Under the pieces are notes generated by a model. It searched no databases. It was not told the DNA's origin and saw nothing but the letters and a program-made list of their open reading frames with translations. This document shows, one piece after another, positions 6,458 through 10,634 of a stretch of DNA of 10,634 bases (its first letter is position 1; each line of letters begins with the position of its first letter). This DNA comes from Scatomorpha intestinigallinarum (lineage in GTDB: Bacteria > Bacillota > Clostridia > Oscillospirales > Oscillospiraceae). The DNA lies in the NCBI GenBank assembly GCA_018712225.1, contig DVHH01000035.1, positions 1 to 10,634 on the forward strand, given 5' to 3'. Made by a program: the position numbers and the translations under genes.

Positions 6458-8005
6458 TCAGTCCCAGCTCCAGCGGTAGAAGTTGTAGGTGCCGAGACAG
6501 TGCGCCTCGACGCCCTGCAGGTGTGTGCTGTAGGCCACGGCGATGAGCCCGTTGTACAGCGGGACGAGGTATGCCTCCTCGGTTATGATGTTGCAGGCCT
6601 CGGCGTAGTAGGGCTCCCGCTCCTCGCCCTGGGCCTCGCGGCCCTGCACGAAGAGGGAGAAGATCTCATCCGCGCGGGGGTACTTGCAGTTTTTCGTGTA
6701 GGCGTAGCCGGGGGTGGTGTTGAAGAAGGTCGAGGCCCCGTCGGCGTCCACCATGGAGCTGAGCTGCTCGCGGATGACGGCGTCGTAATCTCCCGCCAGC
6801 TGCAGCTGGGTGTAGCTTGAGCTGTCCACCGCCGTGACCGTCGCCGCGATGCCCAGCTCTATGAGCTGGGACTGGATTATCTTCGCCACCGTCTCGCAGG
6901 CCGTGCCGCTCTGGCAGAGTATCTCGAAGCTCTCGCCCGAGCAGGAGCTCGCCGCGAGATAGTCGAGGGCCTTTTCCCTGTCGTAGGCCACGGTCTGGAG
7001 GCCCTCCGAGGGGTAGCCCGCGTAGATGGGGCACATGTCTATGTCGAGGATGGTCGCGCAGCCGCTGTTCGCACCCTCGTTCACCTCGTCCTTGTCTATG
7101 CCGCACTGGACGGCCCGGCGGAAGTTCAGGTCCTCGCCCGGGCGCCCGCCCCAGACCGCAAGATAGAGCGTGATGCGCCCCGTCGAGTCCGCGTAGTCCC
7201 AGGTGACGTCCCCGCCCTCCTTCAGGTGGAGGCAGGAGTCGATGGGCGGGTTGCGCACGGCGTCGTAGTCGCCGTTTTCGAGGCCTATCATCTGCGTCGA
7301 GACGTTCGGCACTATGGCGATGGTGACCTCCTTGATGGCCGGCTCGCCGCGCCAGTAGCCGTCGTTGGCGCGCAGGACGATCTTCTCGCCGTTTATGACC
7401 TCGTCGAGGGTGTAGGGGCCGGTGCCTATTGGGGCTTTGAGGTAGCCCTCGTCCCCGACTTCGTCGTAATAGGCCTTGCAGCAGATGCCGCCGAGGCGCG
7501 AGGCCACGCCGTAGAGGAAGCCCGCGTAGGGCGCCGTGAGGTAGATGTTCACCGTGTAGTCGTCCACGATCTCGCAGCGCTCGTAGTTCACGAAGAGTCC
7601 CGCGCCCAGGGGGCCGGCGGCGCCCTTGTCGTAGGTGAACTTCACGTCCTCCGCCGTCATCTCCAGGCCGTTGTGGAACTTGACGCCCCGGCGCAGGTGG
7701 AAGGTGTAGCACAGCCCGTCCTCGGAGATCTCCCAGCTCTCGGCGAGGCCGGGGGAGATGCTCCCGTCCGGCTCCAGAAAGGTGAGGCAGTCGTAGACGT
7801 TTGAGAGCACCAGGTTGTCGTCCCCGGCGCAGCCCTCCTCCGAGAGCGCGTAAAAGCGCAGCGGCTCGCCCGAGGTTGCGAGCACGACGGAGGTCTCGCC
7901 CCCGTCCAGGCCGCGGCGCTCCTCCTGGCCCGAAGCGCAGCCGGAAAGGGCCAGCAGCACGGCGGCCAGAGCGAGCGCCGCCGCCCGGCGCAGACGTTTC
8001 CGCAT
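6458..8005 (-). CDS. Extracytoplasmic solute-binding lipoprotein of the Opp/Dpp/Nik family (SBP_bac_5)
   Basis: This 515-residue receptor captures the substrate outside the membrane and delivers it to the permeases. The signal peptide MRKRLRRAAALALAAVLLAL ends in lipobox LSGC with C23 as the anchor. Family blocks follow: the segment near YDCLTFLEPDGSISPGLAES, then SWEISEDGLCYTFHLRRGVKFH, AEDVKFTYD, and IGTGPYTLDE. Apart from C23 there are 16 further cysteines, including adjacent CC, which is many for an exported protein. The start is placed at ATG 8005 rather than ATG 8011 because GGGAGGG (8018-8012) abuts 8011 but is 6 bases from 8005. It is the first gene of the operon, with its own promoter at 8070-8098. 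The substrate cannot be deduced: peptides are the default, but saccharide-binding members exist and sugar-catabolic genes lie on both sides. Confidence 0.88.
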   Translation of the reverse strand: MRKRLRRAAALALAAVLLALSGCASGQEERRGLDGGETSVVLATSGEPLRFYALSEEGCAGDDNLVLSNVYDCLTFLEPDGSISPGLAESWEISEDGLCYTFHLRRGVKFHNGLEMTAEDVKFTYDKGAAGPLGAGLFVNYERCEIVDDYTVNIYLTAPYAGFLYGVASRLGGICCKAYYDEVGDEGYLKAPIGTGPYTLDEVINGEKIVLRANDGYWRGEPAIKEVTIAIVPNVSTQMIGLENGDYDAVRNPPIDSCLHLKEGGDVTWDYADSTGRITLYLAVWGGRPGEDLNFRRAVQCGIDKDEVNEGANSGCATILDIDMCPIYAGYPSEGLQTVAYDREKALDYLAASSCSGESFEILCQSGTACETVAKIIQSQLIELGIAATVTAVDSSSYTQLQLAGDYDAVIREQLSSMVDADGASTFFNTTPGYAYTKNCKYPRADEIFSLFVQGREAQGEEREPYYAEACNIITEEAYLVPLYNGLIAVAYSTHLQGVEAHCLGTYNFYRWSWD

Positions 8006-8069
8006 GAGCATCCCTCCCGAAAGTCCGCCGGTCGGCGGCGGAGCGTATGTTTCAATACATTTATCTTAA

Positions 8070-8098
8070 AATGTACATTATTTCAGCTTCCCTGTCAA
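8070..8098 (-). promoter_or_regulatory. Promoter of the ABC transporter operon
   Basis: On the minus strand a perfect TTGACA (8098-8093) is followed after 17 bases by TACATT (8075-8070, 4 of 6). It lies just past the terminator of the upstream operon, so the transporter is a separate unit with a leader of about 58 bases. The -10 box sits inside the perfect 10-base palindrome AATGTACATT (8070-8079), a possible repressor site. The leader also has a small CCGCC/GGCGG hairpin at 8025-8038, just upstream of the ribosome binding site. Confidence 0.6.
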
Positions 8099-8114
8099 CA
8101 AAGCCGGCCGCACA

Positions 8115-8150
8115 AAGAAGGCGGGGCGCACGAGGGTGCCCCGCCTTCTT
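8115..8150 (-). terminator. Terminator of the kinase-isomerase-ATPase operon
   Basis: A perfect 13-bp stem (8115-8127 with 8138-8150), extendable by a G-U and a C-G pair, begins within the stop codon of the P-loop ATPase gene. The minus-strand sequence after the stem is only modestly T-rich (TTGTG), so termination may be incomplete and some transcripts could read into the transporter operon. Confidence 0.65.
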
Positions 8151-8857
8151 CAGATCCTGCCGTGGGCGAAGTTGTCCGGGCTCCTGAGCATGTAGGGCTC
8201 GAGGGGCACGGCCTCGCCTATATAGCGCGCGTCGCGCCCGTCTTTCAGGAACTCCTCCAAAAACGGCGCGCGGCCCGTGGTGAGCACGACGGGTATGCCC
8301 GTGCGCTCCGAGACCTCGCGCAGGACCTCCCAGCCCCGGCGCAGGTCGTCCGGGCCCGCGTAGTTCAGGAGGTTGGAGTTGTTCACGAGGCCCGTCACCT
8401 TCTGGCGGGCGAAGCCCTCCAGCCCGCCCATGAGCTTTATGACCTTGTCCGGGCTCTCGGACATGGGGCGGAAGACGTTGACTATGTCCCAGACCTCGAG
8501 CTGCCCCGGCTCCAGCGCGGCGAAGTCCTGGTGGTAGCGCGCCAGCGAGAGCGCGCCCGCCTGGTCGCCGCCCACGTCGAAGACGACGAGGTCCCAGTCC
8601 CCGTCGAAGGCCGAGGCGACGCGCGCGGGCATGACGGTCTGCGTGAGGCCGCAGCCGACGAAGCTGGGGGAGACGAGGTCGACGCCCCGCTGCCCGAGCA
8701 CGCGGATGTGGTCGGACATGCGGAAGTAGTCGTTGATGCGGTCAAGGTCGACGACCTGCGTCTTGAGCCCCCGCTCCGCCGCCCTCACCGCGAGGTTCAG
8801 CGCGATCTCAGTCTTGCCCGAGCAGTAGTTGCCGATGAGTATGATGATCTTCTTCAC
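8150..8857 (-). CDS. P-loop ATP-binding protein of unknown function (MinD/ParA/CobQ-like fold)
   Basis: The 235-residue cytoplasmic protein has Walker A GNYCSGKT (9-16), without the extra lysine of MinD/ParA deviant motifs. VVDLDRINDYFRMSD (35-49) follows, then a Walker B-like VVFDVGGDQAGALSLARY (91-108) and TGLVNNSNLL (155-164). From memory, this layout (GSGKTE, then DLDxxNxYFR, then FDVGGD, then GLVNNxNL) is a conserved Firmicutes ATPase family often found near ferredoxin-dependent 2-oxoacid oxidoreductase genes; no such gene is here. The GTG start at 8857 is preferred over an in-frame ATG at 8879 because the G-rich ribosome site lies between them. It is the last gene of an operon with the sugar isomerase and kinase, 68 bases after the isomerase. 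That gap is an unusual C/G palindrome that may control it. An accessory role in metal or cofactor handling, or in redox, is possible; no function is known to me. Confidence 0.75.
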   Translation of the reverse strand: MKKIIILIGNYCSGKTEIALNLAVRAAERGLKTQVVDLDRINDYFRMSDHIRVLGQRGVDLVSPSFVGCGLTQTVMPARVASAFDGDWDLVVFDVGGDQAGALSLARYHQDFAALEPGQLEVWDIVNVFRPMSESPDKVIKLMGGLEGFARQKVTGLVNNSNLLNYAGPDDLRRGWEVLREVSERTGIPVVLTTGRAPFLEEFLKDGRDARYIGEAVPLEPYMLRSPDNFAHGRI

Positions 8858-8862
8858 AAAAC

Positions 8863-8921
8863 CGCCCCCTCCCCCCATTATACCCCCCCGCCGGGGGGGA
8901 AGTAAAGCGGGGGAGGGGGCG
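8863..8921 (-). other. Nested C/G palindrome covering the ribosome binding site of the ATPase gene
   Basis: The outer arms at 8863-8875 and 8909-8921 are perfectly complementary over 13 bp (each is a G5-A-G5 type tract on one strand). Inside lies a second stem, seven C (8883-8889) and seven G (8893-8899) around a GCC loop. In the transcript the outer arm nearest the gene contains the GGGGGAGGGGG that should serve as ribosome binding site for GTG 8857, so folding would hide it. The same G tracts (seven, then five and five or more) could instead form a G-quadruplex. Confidence 0.6.
8877..8906 (-). promoter_or_regulatory. Candidate internal promoter before the P-loop ATPase gene
   Basis: The minus strand has a perfect TATAAT (8882-8877) with TTTACT (8906-8901, 4 of 6) after an 18-base spacer made almost wholly of the C7/G7 palindrome. 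If used, the transcript would start only about 12 bases before GTG 8857 and lose much of the ribosome binding site, which argues against it. It may be a chance match. Confidence 0.3.
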
Positions 8922-8925
8922 CAGG

Positions 8926-10332
8926 TCAGACGTGCCGGTAGACGGAGTAGCCCAGGTATTTCCCGAAGGCCTCGCAGAGGACGTCCGCCACATGGCCGCG
9001 CACGAAGGCGACGTGGTGTTCGAAGCCGTTTGAGCAGATGTACTTCATGAGGCCCTGGAGGTTTTCGATGCGGCAGCAGGCTAGGCCGCCCTTCGTGGGC
9101 ATGGGCTCGTCCAGGAACTCGCCCTCGCCCACGTAGGCGCAGATGCGGCCTGTGAAGTCGTCCGTGCTCAGCTTGGCGAAGGTCATGGGCCCCGCGGCCA
9201 CCTGGCCCTTGCAGCAGCCGAAGCAGTTTTCCGCGCCCAGGGTCGTGCTGAGGACGTCGAGGTTCTCTATCTCCACCGGAGCGCCGAAGAAACTGCGCGG
9301 GAAGTTCGAGCAGTGCTGGCTCAGGCACTTGTCCCGCTCCTCGCGGATGTTGTTGTTCCAGTCCATATAGGCGGGGGCGGAGCCGGCGGCCCTGTCCATG
9401 GCCAGCATGGTCAGCGCGCCCATGACGTCGCTCTCGCAGGCGGAGGGCTTACCGGCCTCGCCCATCATGCTCATGGCCAGGCAGGCGGCGCAGCCGTAGT
9501 AGTTCTCCAGCGCGTCCCAGCACTGGACGGCGCTGGCGTCGCAGTCCAGCTCCTCCACCAGCTGCTGCACGGCCAGGCAGAGCCGGGCCTGCTTTTCGAC
9601 CTTCTCCGGGCCTATGTAGGGAGGGACAGCGCCGTATGCGCGTATCTCGGCGGCCTTTTTGTCTATGAGCGCCTCGTCTTCTATGGCCTCAGCGCGGTGT
9701 ATGACGGTGGACATGTCCACGGTCTCCACGTCCACGCCCGCGCGCTGGAGCAGCTTTTCGGAGAAGCGCACCGTCCTGAAGGCCGAGGGACGCACCCCGA
9801 GCAGGGCTATACGCGCGGAGCGCAGGGCCTTTGTGACCCGGCACACTGCGGCAAAGCGCTCTATGTCGGCGCGAAACTCCGGCGAGTCTATCCGGCAGGT
9901 GTGGGTGCTCGTGTCCGTGAAGGGTATGCCCAGCTGATAGAGGTCGTTGCAGACGGAGAGCTTGCCGCAGAAGGCGTCCCGCCTGTTGGCCATGTCCAGC
10001 TTGTCGAAGTCGTCGTCGCAGGCCTGCACCAGCACGGGCACCTCCAGGCCGGAGAGCTGTATGGCGTCCGCCACGGCAGACTCCTCGCCAAAGTTCGGCA
10101 GGACAACGATGATGCCGCTTATGAGCTCCCTGTTCCTGGAAAACAGCCGGGCGCAGGTCAGTGCCTCCTCATGCGTTTGGACGGCGCCCATACGGCAGCT
10201 GTCCTCGTCCACGCTTATGCAGCCGTAGCCCATACTGTCCAGCAGGCCCAGCACACTGTCCCTGGCTTCCTTTATGAGGTGCGCGGGGAAGAAGCTGCGG
10301 GAGGTCACGATAAGTCCAAATGTCTCTTTCAT
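8926..10332 (-). CDS. Sugar isomerase of the L-fucose/L-arabinose isomerase superfamily, substrate unknown
   Basis: A likely cytoplasmic, divalent-metal-dependent aldose-ketose isomerase of 468 residues, shorter than E. coli FucI (about 590) and near AraA size. In E. coli FucI the metal ligands are Glu337, Asp361 and His528 (from memory). Here E276 (CWDALE) and E300 (ACESD) keep the same 24-residue spacing, and H439 or H440 (FEHHVAFVRGH) is the candidate third ligand. DWNNNIREERDK and HCSNFP (near 324-345) are familiar from the shorter FucI-related group. There are 24 cysteines (about 5%), including C370xxCC and C419C420. The ATG at 10332 is chosen over a TTG at 10356 that overlaps the kinase stop and lacks a ribosome site. 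AAAGGAAA (10350-10343) serves ATG, although the 12-base gap is long. It lies 20 bases after the kinase, so product phosphorylation is the likely next step. Fucose, arabinose or other substrates remain open. Confidence 0.8.
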   Translation of the reverse strand: MKETFGLIVTSRSFFPAHLIKEARDSVLGLLDSMGYGCISVDEDSCRMGAVQTHEEALTCARLFSRNRELISGIIVVLPNFGEESAVADAIQLSGLEVPVLVQACDDDFDKLDMANRRDAFCGKLSVCNDLYQLGIPFTDTSTHTCRIDSPEFRADIERFAAVCRVTKALRSARIALLGVRPSAFRTVRFSEKLLQRAGVDVETVDMSTVIHRAEAIEDEALIDKKAAEIRAYGAVPPYIGPEKVEKQARLCLAVQQLVEELDCDASAVQCWDALENYYGCAACLAMSMMGEAGKPSACESDVMGALTMLAMDRAAGSAPAYMDWNNNIREERDKCLSQHCSNFPRSFFGAPVEIENLDVLSTTLGAENCFGCCKGQVAAGPMTFAKLSTDDFTGRICAYVGEGEFLDEPMPTKGGLACCRIENLQGLMKYICSNGFEHHVAFVRGHVADVLCEAFGKYLGYSVYRHV

Positions 10333-10352
10333 CCTGATATGATTTCCTTTCG

Positions 10353-10634
10353 TCAAAGCAGAGTTTTGACTGCGCGTTTCCAGCCCTCGTAGCAGCGCTC
10401 CCGGCGCGCGGGCTCCATGGCCGGGCGAAAGCCGGGCAGGTGCCTGCGGGCGGCGAGCCCGGGCTCGTCCGTCCAGCCCAGGGCGAGCATGGCGGCGCAG
10501 CCCGCGCCCAGGGCGGAGAGCTCTTCCACCTCGGAGGGCGCCAACTCGCAGCCCAGCATGTCCGCCGTGAACTGCATGAGGAAGGAGTCGTGCTTGGCGC
10601 CTCCATCGGCGTATATGAGCGGTATGGGCCCGCA
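10353..10634 (-). CDS. FGGY-family sugar kinase, C-terminal part (cut by window edge)
   Basis: Only the last 93 residues are present; the start lies beyond the right edge. The segment ADGGAKHDSFLMQFTADMLG is the nucleotide-binding GG(A/G) block of FGGY kinases. It is followed by the usual ELSALGAGCAAMLALGW helix and a C-terminal F.P.M...R....YEGWKRAV tail. Wording such as FLMQF and GWKRAV resembles glycerol kinase more than E. coli FucK, but the tail alone does not fix specificity. The stop lies 20 bases before the isomerase start, so the two are co-transcribed. An ATP-dependent kinase acting on the ketose product (ribulose, fuculose or similar) is the natural reading of this pairing; glycerol kinase is the main alternative. 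Confidence 0.82.
   Translation of the reverse strand, partial: CGPIPLIYADGGAKHDSFLMQFTADMLGCELAPSEVEELSALGAGCAAMLALGWTDEPGLAARRHLPGFRPAMEPARRERCYEGWKRAVKTLL

Noticed and set aside
4180..6820. Two long plus-strand open frames (4180-5556 and 5381-6820) opposite the permease genes and the binding-protein gene
   Set aside because: Low-complexity composition, no start signals, and the minus-strand genes explain the region fully.
8858..9328. Upstream extension of the P-loop ATPase frame through the isomerase gene, suggesting a fusion
   Set aside because: The extension is Pro/Arg-rich noise in a shifted frame of the isomerase; the ATPase fold begins cleanly at the GTG.
9313..10392. Plus-strand open frame of 359 codons opposite the isomerase
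   Set aside because: No motifs and no ribosome site; the isomerase frame has matching family motifs.
1..10634. CRISPR array, transposase, tRNA or rRNA
   Set aside because: No spaced direct repeats, no recognisable transposase frame, and no tRNA-like or rRNA-like segment was seen on either strand.

Overview
The window is GC-rich, tightly packed bacterial DNA with Gram-positive style expression signals: AGGAGG-like ribosome binding sites, TTGACA/TATAAT-type promoters with 17-base spacers, and short lipoprotein signal peptides. The sugar isomerase and the solute-binding lipoprotein are rich in cysteine, which points to a strict anaerobe. The best guess is a high-GC member of the Clostridia (Bacillota), perhaps from gut. 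That is inference from style and gene content; no rRNA or other marker gene is present.

Layout, left to right. (1) 1-213 holds an 18-bp hairpin repeat and a strong promoter for a 70-residue two-helix membrane protein (214-426, +, TTG start). (2) fucO, lactaldehyde reductase (494-1639, -), converges on that gene across a shared terminator. (3) Back-to-back promoters in 1640-1821 drive fucO leftwards and a lipoprotein with a DnaJ-like cysteine-rich C-terminus (1822-2619, +) rightwards. (4) A five-gene Opp/Dpp-type ABC transporter operon runs leftwards from 8005 to 2682: binding lipoprotein, two permeases, two ATPases. It has its own promoter and a terminator shared with the lipoprotein gene. 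(5) A second leftward operon enters from the right edge: the 3' end of an FGGY sugar kinase, a FucI/AraA-superfamily sugar isomerase, and a P-loop ATPase of unknown role. It ends in a hairpin at 8115-8150.

Reading the genes together: an aldose could be isomerised to a ketose, phosphorylated by the kinase and split by an aldolase not seen here. If the sugar is a 6-deoxy sugar such as fucose, cleavage gives DHAP and lactaldehyde, and FucO reduces the lactaldehyde to 1,2-propanediol. The transporter between these genes could import the sugar, a glycoconjugate, or unrelated peptides; the sequence does not decide.

The most unusual items are the P-loop ATPase with a nested C/G palindrome over its ribosome binding site, the extracytoplasmic lipoprotein with four CxxCxGxG-like motifs, and the cysteine density of the isomerase. 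I see no clear novel defence or mobile system, no CRISPR array and no RNA gene.
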